Source: Spirochaetota bacterium (GTDB taxonomy: Bacteria > Spirochaetota > Spirochaetia > Treponematales > Treponemataceae). Taken from it: a DNA stretch of 64,000 nucleotides. The stretch covers positions 62,001 through 126,000 of the forward strand of contig JAEZST010000022.1 in assembly GCA_023443865.1 (NCBI GenBank), written 5' to 3'. Positions 17,389 through 25,495 of the stretch are shown one piece after another. Numbering within the stretch: position 1 is the stretch's first letter; every line of letters begins with the position of its first letter. The translations under genes and the position numbers were made by a program. The notes below the pieces were generated by a model. That model had not been told where the DNA came from. It did not search any database and saw only the letters and a program-made list of their open reading frames with translations.

Positions 17389-18723
17389 ATGTCAGAATTG
17401 ATCGATAACGGAAATCGCCGCAAGCAGGAACTCGCCGAGATAATAGAATCCATAAACGCGAACGCCCAAGAAACCGACCCGCGGGTGCGCGCAACCCGGG
17501 ATCGGGCGCTCAAACGCCGGTTTACCGAGGTATTTAAAAATCTCGCGCCGGAAGAAATCGCCCAGGCGGAACAGGCCCTGGTAGAAGGCGGCATGCCCGT
17601 TCAGGAAGTGCAAAAGCTTTGCGAGGTGCACGTGGAAGCCTTTTCCCAGGCTTTACACAAGGGAGCCCTCAAGCAGTCGGTGAACCGCGGGGAATACAAG
17701 ATGAGCGGTCATCCCATCCGCACCTACCGCGACGAGAACAAGGCCCTAAAAAATGAGCTCAAGGTATTAGCCCGGGAAATTAAGCATTCCCGCCGCTTCG
17801 GTTCGCTGGAAGGAGTAAAAATCGCCTTTGATTCCGTCCGGCAGGTGGAAACCCACTATGCCCGCAAAGAAAACCAGCTCTTCCCCTTCCTGGAACGGGT
17901 CGGCTTCACGGGGCCCTCCAAGGTAATGTGGGGAAAGCACGACGAGATCCGGGTAATCTTGCGGGACTTTGATCGCGCCCTGGAAACGGATAACCGTGAG
18001 GCCCTTCCCCGGCTGTTCCGCACCCTGTCCGCCGCGTGCAAGCGGATGATCTTCATGGAAGAGCGTATTCTTTTTCCCACTGCCGCGCGAAAACTCCCGC
18101 AGGATGCCTGGGCGGAGATACGCCGGGGAGAAAATGCCATCGGGTTCGCATGGATCAAGCGGGGTTCCCTCTGGGACCCGGACGTCGCGGGGGCGGGTGG
18201 AGGAAGTTCATCCGGCAGCCCCGACGGTTACTCTGGCTCGGCCAGGTCAGGAGGTTACACCGTCGGTTCCGGCAGCGCGGCGTTTCAAGCGGCGAGCGCC
18301 CAGGGCGGCGCCGACTCCTCGCGAATTCCCATTCCCCTCTCCACCGGCTCCCTGGAGCCCTACCGCATCGACCTCATGCTCAAGAACCTGCCGGTAGACC
18401 TTTCCTATGTGGACGAGTTCGACCTGGTCCGCTACTACAGCGACAACCCCCACCGCGTCTTTCCCCGCTCCCCGGGGGTTATCGGCCGGGCGGTGCAAAA
18501 CTGCCATCCCGCTTCCAGCGTCCACATCGTCCAGCAAATTCTGGACGACTTTCGCGCCGGCATCCGCGACCATGCGGACTTTTGGATTCAAATGAAGGGC
18601 ATGTTCATCCATATTCGCTATTTTGCCCTTTATGAAGGTGGAACCTATAAAGGCTGCCTGGAAGTTTCCCAGGACGTAACGGCGATCCGCGCCCTGGAAG
18701 GGGAAAAGCGGCTCGACGGTTAA
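17389..18723 (+). CDS. DUF438 hemerythrin/PAS sensor-like protein
   Basis: This 444-residue soluble protein has an N-terminal DUF438 helical domain (about 1-105), a hemerythrin-type four-helix region with GHPIRTY (H108), HYARKENQLFP (H156, E161), KHDE (H184) and MEERILFP, a Gly/Ser-rich linker (about 260-310), and a C-terminal PAS domain (about 325-440). The metal ligands look complete, so it may bind a diiron centre and sense oxygen, NO or redox state. It lacks an output domain, so it probably acts through protein contact. GGAGG stands 5 bases before the ATG. It is a paralogue of the degenerate protein at 2178. Confidence 0.82.
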   Translation: MSELIDNGNRRKQELAEIIESINANAQETDPRVRATRDRALKRRFTEVFKNLAPEEIAQAEQALVEGGMPVQEVQKLCEVHVEAFSQALHKGALKQSVNRGEYKMSGHPIRTYRDENKALKNELKVLAREIKHSRRFGSLEGVKIAFDSVRQVETHYARKENQLFPFLERVGFTGPSKVMWGKHDEIRVILRDFDRALETDNREALPRLFRTLSAACKRMIFMEERILFPTAARKLPQDAWAEIRRGENAIGFAWIKRGSLWDPDVAGAGGGSSSGSPDGYSGSARSGGYTVGSGSAAFQAASAQGGADSSRIPIPLSTGSLEPYRIDLMLKNLPVDLSYVDEFDLVRYYSDNPHRVFPRSPGVIGRAVQNCHPASSVHIVQQILDDFRAGIRDHADFWIQMKGMFIHIRYFALYEGGTYKGCLEVSQDVTAIRALEGEKRLDG

Positions 18724-18796
18724 AAATCGGGCTTTCAGATACCTTCAGAGAAACCCTGAGTTTTGGCAAGACCCGTGTATAATTGCTTGCCAGGCC

Positions 18797-18825
18797 TCGA
18801 CAGTCGGCTCTTCTGCTGGTACCAT
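18797..18825 (+). promoter_or_regulatory. Leaderless promoter of the envelope protein gene
   Basis: TCGACA (18797-18802), a 17-base spacer, TACCAT (18820-18825, preceded by TGG), then GGTACC and the ATG. A perfect TATAAT at 18778-18783 could give a second start point with a 40-base leader, but it has no good -35. Confidence 0.45.
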
Positions 18826-18831
18826 GGTACC

Positions 18832-19827
18832 ATGACAGCGAAAGGGCCGCTCAGGGTTTTCAAGCAAAACCCCCTGCGCCGAAAATCAGCCCTATTGGCA
18901 TTCATCTTCATATTCTGGGCTTTCCCCACTCTCTATGCCCAATCGAAAACCATGGGCTATCGGTTTATCGCCGAAAAGGCCAATGCCGAATTAGAAGATG
19001 CCCTCTATTATTCACTGGCGGTGGAATGGGCGGATTCTGGTTTTTCCAGCGTAAAGACCGACACGGGAGCGGAGTATCTTCTCATGATCGAGTATGACGA
19101 TTATGGGGATTATGCGGATGTAATTATTTCCCTTCTTGAATTCGATTCGGCGGCAAGGGAACGGGCGAGCGTCTCGGATTCACTAGTATTCGATGAAACC
19201 TTCGATCATTCCGTATCAACCCTTGTCTCGCGGCTTGAGGCGGCAGCGTTTCCCTCGGGTATACATGCCTCAGAAACGGAAGGGCCCGCAACTATATCCG
19301 GGGTTTTTTCCTCCGAAATGGTGCGAACCGAGGATTTACTCCGTTCGGATCGCCCCCGCCGCCTTGAGTTGGCAGTGAGCGCCGGCAGCCCCGTTTATAT
19401 TGGTGATTTTTCCGGGTATTCCACCTACGGAGCCATAGGTTCTTTCCAGGCGGGCATACTGTTTCTGCAGCGGAAATGGGGCTTCTCCGTCGGCGCTCGG
19501 TTCAGCTCCGCCTATGCCGTTCTCCTTTCCGACGTAACCGGCGGCCCCGTCTTTTTCTGCACGGCCGCGCCGTATATGCAGGTGGGCTTAGGCGCCGTCC
19601 ACCCGATTCGGCTCGCCGGCGGACTATCCGCGGGCGCTGCCTTTGTCTCGGTAGGCGAAGGGTTTATGACCAAGACCGACCCCTACTTGGACGGGAGTAT
19701 CCAATTTGGATTTCCCGTGCGGAAGGACCTCTTTATTGGGGCGGATATCCGTGCGGTGGCGATATTCGAACCCTCTTTACCCGTCTACGGCCTTGTATTC
19801 GGACTGTCTGCGGCTAGGGAGTTTTAA
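18832..19827 (+). CDS. Exported envelope protein of unknown function, likely outer-membrane barrel
   Basis: This 331-residue protein has a signal peptide (about residues 1-38, ending PTLYAQ). An N-terminal domain of alternating strands (about 40-150) contains LLMIEYDDYGDYADVIISLL. The C-terminal half is rich in Gly and aromatic residues in alternating hydrophobic strands, suggesting a small beta barrel. I do not recognise the family. The ATG at 18832 is chosen because it starts the signal peptide. The next gene, a small lipoprotein, follows after 2 bases, so the two are co-transcribed. Confidence 0.6.
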   Translation: MTAKGPLRVFKQNPLRRKSALLAFIFIFWAFPTLYAQSKTMGYRFIAEKANAELEDALYYSLAVEWADSGFSSVKTDTGAEYLLMIEYDDYGDYADVIISLLEFDSAARERASVSDSLVFDETFDHSVSTLVSRLEAAAFPSGIHASETEGPATISGVFSSEMVRTEDLLRSDRPRRLELAVSAGSPVYIGDFSGYSTYGAIGSFQAGILFLQRKWGFSVGARFSSAYAVLLSDVTGGPVFFCTAAPYMQVGLGAVHPIRLAGGLSAGAAFVSVGEGFMTKTDPYLDGSIQFGFPVRKDLFIGADIRAVAIFEPSLPVYGLVFGLSAAREF

Positions 19828-19829
19828 CG

Positions 19830-20498
19830 ATGAAAACCGGCGTTGCGATCTTCTTAACCCTGACCTTCGTGGTCTATTTCTCCGCCTGCGATTCCTTTTC
19901 CCTTAAGGAAAGCCTTACTCTGTCGGGAGAGGCAAGCCTACGTCTTATCCCCTCAAAGAAGGTTCTTCTCCAAAACGAGCTAATCTCTCTTAGCATTACG
20001 GACGGCGCGGGCCCCTACCTCTTTTCTGTGTCCGCCGCGGAATTATACGAGGGTACCAAAACTGAACCCTTGGGTACCATTGCGTCCGGTTGGGTGCCCG
20101 AGAGCGATTTTACCTCAGGCTCCGCCATTGGCCGCTTGCGGCTCTCGGTGGAAAACGCGGCCGGTGCAACCGGCGAAACCTACGTAACCGTCATTCCGCC
20201 TGCCCCCGCAGCCCCTATCTCGGCCACCAAGAACGTCGTGGAATCTACCATGACGGTTACCCTGACTCTCGTGCTTTACGAGGCTCCTGGTGCCGCTGAA
20301 TATCTCGTGCTGGAATACAAAGCCCAAAGCGATTCGGTTTATCAGACTCTTGTGACCGGTATATCCCCTACCGCACCCACCGTCATGACCGGGCCTATCC
20401 CGGTTGCCCTGACAAACTTCAGGGTATACGCAGCGTCTGGTTCCTTCAGATCGGAGCCGGGCCCGAACTTTGTCTATAATCCCAACGCTAATCCCTAG
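19830..20498 (+). CDS. Small lipoprotein of unknown function
   Basis: This 222-residue protein has a lipoprotein signal ending YFSAC (Cys about residue 20). The mature part looks like one or two immunoglobulin-like beta domains: ASLRLIPSKKVLLQNELISL, then a Pro-rich hinge VIPPAPAAPISATKN (about residue 115) and a second strand-rich stretch. No catalytic motif is visible. It is the second gene after the envelope protein and overlaps the 3' end of the opposite gene by 11 bases. Confidence 0.6.
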   Translation: MKTGVAIFLTLTFVVYFSACDSFSLKESLTLSGEASLRLIPSKKVLLQNELISLSITDGAGPYLFSVSAAELYEGTKTEPLGTIASGWVPESDFTSGSAIGRLRLSVENAAGATGETYVTVIPPAPAAPISATKNVVESTMTVTLTLVLYEAPGAAEYLVLEYKAQSDSVYQTLVTGISPTAPTVMTGPIPVALTNFRVYAASGSFRSEPGPNFVYNPNANP

Positions 20499-21372
20499 CC
20501 TTGCTCTCGGACAACCCCCGGATCATTTCTTCGTAGGCCTCTTTTTTCCCCTTTAAGCGTTCCGCTGCGCCGAATACCTCGAAATAGCGGTCTACGTTCT
20601 CGACTAAACCGGGATAGTCCGATTGAATGGCGGGATCGCGGACTATTGCCCTGAGAAGGGTTCGGGTACGAATATCGGCGACGGTCATTACCTGAGAACT
20701 CGTTTCTAGGACCGCCCGCTGTTCTTGTATTAGCCGCAATGTTTCCGATTCTGATATCGTTTCGCTCGACCCAGGGCTACTTGCCGTTACGGGCAACCCC
20801 TCCTGCCGTGCCTTAAGAGCGATGATTTCTGCGTGAAACCGGTCGTTTTCTTCTTGTAGCCCGTTTTTTTCCCGTTCAAGTTCCTTTACGCGGTTATTTA
20901 AAAGGGTAATCATCGGGTTTTCCGTCAAAGGCGTGGAATCTAAGCCCCTGTCATCCGGGAGAACGGTTGGAACGGAGGGCGCTTTGGTGGACTGAGGCGT
21001 GGAAGGAGTAAAGCGGGTGGATAAGAGCTGTTCCCGCTCCGTTTCGGTTTTACGTAAAAGGTTTTCTATCTCGGAGAGCCTGTCGGCCGATGCGTTTTGG
21101 GCTAACAATTCGCGGTATTTACGCCGTATAGCCTGAATCTCTTCGTCCTTATCCCGAAGTAGTTTATCCGTTTGTTCCTTCATTTCTTTGAGAATTCTCC
21201 ACTCGGTCGTGAGAAAGCCGTTCTCCCGAAGGGTGGTTTCGTGGAATACCTTTTGAAAATGACGCTCCGTACCCATGATTAGAGCGATGGTGCAAACCAG
21301 GATTATCATGTTAAAAAGTATCAAACGGGAATCGAAAAGCGGATGTACCTTTCGATTCCGCAGCATTTTCAT
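20488..21372 (-). CDS. Membrane-anchored coiled-coil protein
   Basis: This 294-residue protein has one membrane helix (about residues 18-35, LILFNMIILVCTIALIMG). Long charged coiled-coil stretches follow (about 55-115 and 160-195), and the two are separated by a Ser/Thr/Pro-rich segment. It ends with a helical region that may be a small domain. No known family is recognised. GGAGG lies about 10 bases before the ATG. It is divergent from the HD-GYP gene and convergent with the lipoprotein gene. Confidence 0.6.
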   Translation of the reverse strand: MKMLRNRKVHPLFDSRLILFNMIILVCTIALIMGTERHFQKVFHETTLRENGFLTTEWRILKEMKEQTDKLLRDKDEEIQAIRRKYRELLAQNASADRLSEIENLLRKTETEREQLLSTRFTPSTPQSTKAPSVPTVLPDDRGLDSTPLTENPMITLLNNRVKELEREKNGLQEENDRFHAEIIALKARQEGLPVTASSPGSSETISESETLRLIQEQRAVLETSSQVMTVADIRTRTLLRAIVRDPAIQSDYPGLVENVDRYFEVFGAAERLKGKKEAYEEMIRGLSESKARD

Positions 21373-21455
21373 AAAGAATAGGCCTCCGATTAAGGATATT
21401 CGTGATGAACGGTCGGTAATACCATAGTATAGTATATGAAGGATTTTGGCAAAAC

Positions 21456-22868
21456 ATGAACACGATTCGGATCAAGGCGTATATCTACATTTTACCCCTT
21501 ATCGTCGCGGTAAGCGCGGTAGGCGGCTTTCTTTCCGTATTTGAAACCCGCACTGCTTTGAGTCGCCTGTCTAACCGTCACCTGACCTATAAAGCAGAAC
21601 AGCTTCGGGATTTTATCAATAACGAATGGCAAATGGTAGAAAGCCTCAACCTTACCGATACGGAAACCTATCGGGATGCGGAACGCGAGTCATTCGTTAC
21701 CTATGCCTATTCCATACTCAGGAGTGAAACCGAAAGTGTTTTCATCTTTGACGCTTCGGGCGCTCTTGTCCGTCGGGTCGGTGGAACCGGGGGCTTTGGC
21801 CCGGAATTGGGGCGATTGGGGGCTTCCGTATGGCCTCCCTTGGCCATTGGGTGGTTTGAACGCTCCCTCTTCGGCGAAAACCGCGTAGGTATTGCCTTTC
21901 GGTTCGAACCCTTCGGGTGGACCATCGCGGTAAGCGAGCTCCATTCCCGCTATTTTGGGGACATAAATACGATCCTTCGGGACCATTTCGTAGTGCTTAT
22001 CGGAGCGATCATACTTACTGCCCTGCTTTTGGCAGTGTATCTGCGGGTGATCATTTCTCCCCTGGAACGGCTTTCTGCCTCGATCGGGACACTGATCTCG
22101 ACCCGCGACTTTTCGCGGCGACTCCCATCGGGAAACCGGGATGAGATAGGGGCCGTGAGCGATAGATTCAATGAGCTTTTGGTGAAGGTGGAAGAGCAAC
22201 GGCGTGATCTCGTTTCATCCGCCGCCATGGAACGCGAAGCCAATGAGGTGAGCCGACAGAGGGAATCGGAAACCCTTTTCCTGTTGGGGCGAATCTCTGA
22301 ATATAACGATGAGGAAACCGGGGCCCACCTGGTTCGCATAGGCCGCCTTTCAGCGGTATTTAGCCGTTTGCTCGGCCAGGACGAAGGCATGCAGGACCTG
22401 ATAGAAAAAAGCGCGCCCCTGCATGATCTTGGAAAGATTCGTGTCCCTCAGTCCATATTGCAAAAGCCCGCGAAGCTCACTCCCGACGAGTTTGAGATCA
22501 TGAAACTTCACAGCGAATACGGATACGAGCTTCTGAAAGACTGTAAAAGCCGATATTTACTCGAAGGAGCGGAGATAGCCTGGACCCACCATGAACGATG
22601 GGACGGGGAGGGCTATCCGCGGGGTCTCAAAGGCGAGGATATACCCCTTTCGGGAAGAATCGTGAGTATCGTGGACGTATATGATGCCCTTGTGTCCGTC
22701 AGGCCCTATAAGGAACCTTGGACGAACGAGCGGGCCTTAGCCTATATCCAGGAGGAACGGGGTTTGCGGTTCGATCCTCGATTGGTCGATCTGTTTACCG
22801 GTCATCTTAGCCTATTCCTCCAAAGCCCTACGTTCCCGGAATACGGGAATGACCAGACAACCGGCTGA
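21456..22868 (+). CDS. HAMP-HD-GYP c-di-GMP phosphodiesterase
   Basis: This 470-residue protein has a membrane helix (about 8-28), a periplasmic sensor (about 30-175), a second helix (about 178-198), a HAMP domain (about 200-250) and an HD-GYP domain (about 270-450). The motifs HDLGKIRVP and HHERWDGEGYPRGLKG are intact, so it should hydrolyse c-di-GMP and oppose the three diguanylate cyclases in the window. Translation signals are weak (AAGGA about 12 bases upstream). A TATAGT/TATACT-rich stretch just upstream serves this gene and its divergent neighbour. Confidence 0.88.
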   Translation: MNTIRIKAYIYILPLIVAVSAVGGFLSVFETRTALSRLSNRHLTYKAEQLRDFINNEWQMVESLNLTDTETYRDAERESFVTYAYSILRSETESVFIFDASGALVRRVGGTGGFGPELGRLGASVWPPLAIGWFERSLFGENRVGIAFRFEPFGWTIAVSELHSRYFGDINTILRDHFVVLIGAIILTALLLAVYLRVIISPLERLSASIGTLISTRDFSRRLPSGNRDEIGAVSDRFNELLVKVEEQRRDLVSSAAMEREANEVSRQRESETLFLLGRISEYNDEETGAHLVRIGRLSAVFSRLLGQDEGMQDLIEKSAPLHDLGKIRVPQSILQKPAKLTPDEFEIMKLHSEYGYELLKDCKSRYLLEGAEIAWTHHERWDGEGYPRGLKGEDIPLSGRIVSIVDVYDALVSVRPYKEPWTNERALAYIQEERGLRFDPRLVDLFTGHLSLFLQSPTFPEYGNDQTTG

Positions 22869-22874
22869 CGGCCC

Positions 22875-23777
22875 TTATTCCTCGTCGTCCCCGTCGGGGG
22901 AGTCGGCGATAACCGAGGATGCCCGGTCTTTCAGGTAGGTACTAAAGGAAACCTTTGGAACCCCCATGGCGGGTTTCGCGTCTATGGTCATTTCCTCGCC
23001 GGTGCCCGGGTGCTTCACCACGCGGGCCTTTTGCATTCCCCTCGTCTTTACGGAGAAGCGCCCGATCCTTCCGACGGGCACCGATTCGCCCAGGAGCATT
23101 CCCGTTTCCACCAGGGTCATGAAATCGTCCAGGAGCAGTTTCGCTTCCTGGCCGGTCATGTTGTGCTTTTTGGCGAGGTACCGGGTCATGGATTTCATGG
23201 TGAACTGGTCGGGAACGTTCGACTTATCGATTTGCAGGGTGCGGTTGAACTTCATGAAGCCCGTGGTGAGGTAGATGGTGCTCTCGCGGATTCGCTTGTC
23301 CTGCTCTTCCTCGTCGAGTTCGGCGGGGCATACGGCGATGAGGTAGGCCGGGCTCGTGGACTTGATTCGCGCGTTCTCGAGCTTTACCGCCCTGTCCTTT
23401 CCGAAGTCCGCCGAAAGCACCGCGTCCCAATCGGACACGATATCGGGAACGTCCGTTCTCAGCTTAATGCTGGAATACTCTATCCAGCGGCCGTCGTTGA
23501 CGTTGGTGGCGGTCTGGAAAACCGGCCCGATGCTTAATAGGGATCCCGAATAGGTGAGAATCATCATTCCCCTCATGTCGTCCTTCGAGACGGATTCCAC
23601 CAGCTGGAGGTTGACCGCCTTGATCTGGTCGAGGAAAAGCGTGGCTTTCTTTTCCCATACCTCCGTCAGGTCGTCGATAAAGGCCTGGTCATCCTTGCGG
23701 TCCTGTTCGGCGGCAATCCATAAAAGCTGCTTTTGAATGGCTTGGGGCAGCTCGTTGAAACGTTCGGTCCGGCTCAT
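22875..23777 (-). CDS. Protein of unknown N-terminal domain fused to an HU/IHF-like DNA-binding domain
   Basis: This 300-residue protein has two parts. Residues about 1-185 form a domain shared with the divergent gene at 23932: both carry D-RG-ILTYSGSLL near residue 68 and a similar region up to about 180. Residues about 195-290 resemble HU/IHF: an initial helical pair (TRYLAKKHNMTGQEAKLLLD), GESVPVGRIGRFSV and a beta arm ending in a basic Pro-containing stretch. It ends with an acidic tail. GGGAG stands 8 bases before the ATG. Fusion of an HU fold to another domain is uncommon, and its role is unknown. Confidence 0.7.
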   Translation of the reverse strand: MSRTERFNELPQAIQKQLLWIAAEQDRKDDQAFIDDLTEVWEKKATLFLDQIKAVNLQLVESVSKDDMRGMMILTYSGSLLSIGPVFQTATNVNDGRWIEYSSIKLRTDVPDIVSDWDAVLSADFGKDRAVKLENARIKSTSPAYLIAVCPAELDEEEQDKRIRESTIYLTTGFMKFNRTLQIDKSNVPDQFTMKSMTRYLAKKHNMTGQEAKLLLDDFMTLVETGMLLGESVPVGRIGRFSVKTRGMQKARVVKHPGTGEEMTIDAKPAMGVPKVSFSTYLKDRASSVIADSPDGDDEE

Positions 23778-23810
23778 GGCATATTCTCCCTATAAAGAAG
23801 AGTATATCAA

Positions 23811-23847
23811 TTTTCCTGAAAAAAACGCATTTTTTCAAAAAAATGCG
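23811..23847 (-). promoter_or_regulatory. Promoter and 10-2-10 inverted repeat between the two paralogues
   Basis: On the minus strand, TTTGAA (23834-23839), a 17-base spacer and TATACT (23811-23816). A perfect inverted repeat CGCATTTTTT / AAAAAATGCG (23826-23847) covers the -35, so it is a candidate operator shared by the divergent genes. The region is unusually AT-rich for this genome. Confidence 0.5.
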
Positions 23848-23931
23848 GAAAAAATGGTTTTTTTTGGAAAAGAGTAGTAGTATTAACCCAGCAGCTGCAT
23901 TCCTGAATACCGAATACTAGGAGAGACCATT

Positions 23932-24462
23932 ATGGGTGAAAATTTTGCCGGGGTCGCCGAAGAGGTAAAACCCCACATTCAAAACCTCGTAAAAACCGCC
24001 GGACTTCCGGATACCGAAGATTCCCTGGAACTGCTCGCCGGCGGATGGCTCGAAAAACAGAATACGTTTTTCGAGGAAACCAAGCGCCAAAACATGGAAG
24101 AGGCCGATTCCCTCGCCTTTGACGATCCCCGGGGCGCGCTGATCCTGACCTATTCCGGCTCGCTTTTGACCGTGGGCCCGGAGCAGGACGAAGTCCGGTC
24201 CGTGGAATACGTGAGCATCGGATTGCGGCACGACGTTCCCGAAACCGCTTCCGCGGAAGCGGCCACCATCGTCGGCGATATCCGAAAGGGCGCCGCGGCC
24301 GAGTTCAAGGACGGGCCAATCAGCAAGAGCAGCCCCGTATACGCCATCGCGGTGTTCAGCGACGCCATGGAAGCGGACGAGGAAGAAAACCGCCTCGGCG
24401 AGGTTACCCTCATGCTTACCAAGGAATTTCTCGATATCAACAAGACCGTCATTCAGGCGTAA
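23932..24462 (+). CDS. Paralogue of the HU-fusion N-terminal domain
   Basis: This 176-residue protein has no recognised family name. It shares with residues 1-185 of the divergent HU-fusion protein the pattern D-PRGALILTYSGSLLTVGP (about residue 60), the block EYVSIGLRHDVPE, and KSSPVYAIAV, with similar spacing, but it stops before the HU part. AGGAG lies 8 bases before the ATG. The phosphatase and kinase genes follow at once on the same strand, so it is the first gene of that cluster. Confidence 0.72.
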   Translation: MGENFAGVAEEVKPHIQNLVKTAGLPDTEDSLELLAGGWLEKQNTFFEETKRQNMEEADSLAFDDPRGALILTYSGSLLTVGPEQDEVRSVEYVSIGLRHDVPETASAEAATIVGDIRKGAAAEFKDGPISKSSPVYAIAVFSDAMEADEEENRLGEVTLMLTKEFLDINKTVIQA

Positions 24463-24477
24463 GGGGCGGAATACCCG

Positions 24478-25485
24478 ATGGAAAAGCAAGGCGGCGAATT
24501 CAGCCTCGAGCGGCACCTGGAAACGATACTCAAACGGGCGTCGACTCCCGCCATCGACCGCCTCCATCGGATCGTCAATCTCGGGCAGCAATGCCTGCTC
24601 TCGGAGGAAGAGCGTTCCCGGCCGCGGGACCGCCGGGGCCTTCCCGGCGGTCTCGTGTACCTATCCGACGCCGAATACTACGTTATCGTGCCCGACCTGC
24701 ACGCGCGCATGGATTTTTTCCGCGCCGTGATGGGTTGGAGCTATCGCGGCGGCCGGACGGTGCTCGAGGACCTGGCCTTCGGCCGCGCCCAGGTCGTGTG
24801 CGTGGGCGACGCCTTTCACTCGGAAGCGCGGGGCCGGGAACGCTGGAACAAGGCCTTGGGCGAGTACCGGGGGGGCTGGAAGCGGCACCGGAACATGGAC
24901 GAGGAAATGCGCGAGAACCTCGGGCTTTTGGAAATGATCTGCCTCGTGAAGTCCTGGTTTCCCCGCAATTTCCATTTTTTGAAGGGCAACCACGAGAATA
25001 TCGACAACGAAATGGGCCACGGAAACTATCCCTTCCGGAAATTCGTGGAGGAGGGGGACATGGTCAAAAGCTGGATGCTCCGGTTCTACGGGGAGGAAAC
25101 CGTGCGGCGCGTCTACTACTGGGAGAAGTCGCTCCCCCACATGGCCGCGGGAGAGAATTTCCTGGTGACCCACTGCGAGCCCTCCCGGGACTTTTACCGG
25201 GACGAGGTCATTAACGCGAATATTTTCCCCGACGTGATATACGGGCTTACCTGGGTCGATAACGATCAAGCCCAACCGGGGAGCGCCGCCGGCACGCTCC
25301 GGGAGTTCTTCGGAAAGGCCGCCGACGCGCGGATTTTCGGGGGGCACCGACCGGTAATCGGCCGGTTTGCCCTGCGGCAGGAAGGCGCTTTCGTGCAGAT
25401 CAACACGCCGAACGATTGGGTCGTCGCGGCATTCACCGGCATGGAAGGGTTCGATCCCGAGACCAACATCATCAAGATCGGCTAA
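24478..25485 (+). CDS. Calcineurin-like (PPP-type) metallophosphatase
   Basis: This 335-residue protein has the ordered motifs of PPP/calcineurin-like phosphatases: PDLHAR (about 71), GDAFHSEARG (about 110) in place of GDxxDRG, LKGNHEN (about 168), THCEPS (about 230) and GGHRPV (about 287). The second Asp of the GDxxDRG motif is His, so the metal site is modified. The gene lies 15 bases after the paralogue and 10 bases before the Ser/Thr kinase. That suggests the kinase's opposing phosphatase, which is inferred from position. Confidence 0.82.
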   Translation: MEKQGGEFSLERHLETILKRASTPAIDRLHRIVNLGQQCLLSEEERSRPRDRRGLPGGLVYLSDAEYYVIVPDLHARMDFFRAVMGWSYRGGRTVLEDLAFGRAQVVCVGDAFHSEARGRERWNKALGEYRGGWKRHRNMDEEMRENLGLLEMICLVKSWFPRNFHFLKGNHENIDNEMGHGNYPFRKFVEEGDMVKSWMLRFYGEETVRRVYYWEKSLPHMAAGENFLVTHCEPSRDFYRDEVINANIFPDVIYGLTWVDNDQAQPGSAAGTLREFFGKAADARIFGGHRPVIGRFALRQEGAFVQINTPNDWVVAAFTGMEGFDPETNIIKIG

Positions 25486-25495
25486 GGCGGCATCA

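Noticed and set aside
18778..18783. Perfect TATAAT as the main promoter of the envelope protein gene
   Set aside because: No -35 at a suitable distance, while TCGACA-N17-TACCAT nearer the ATG fits better. It is kept only as a possible second promoter.
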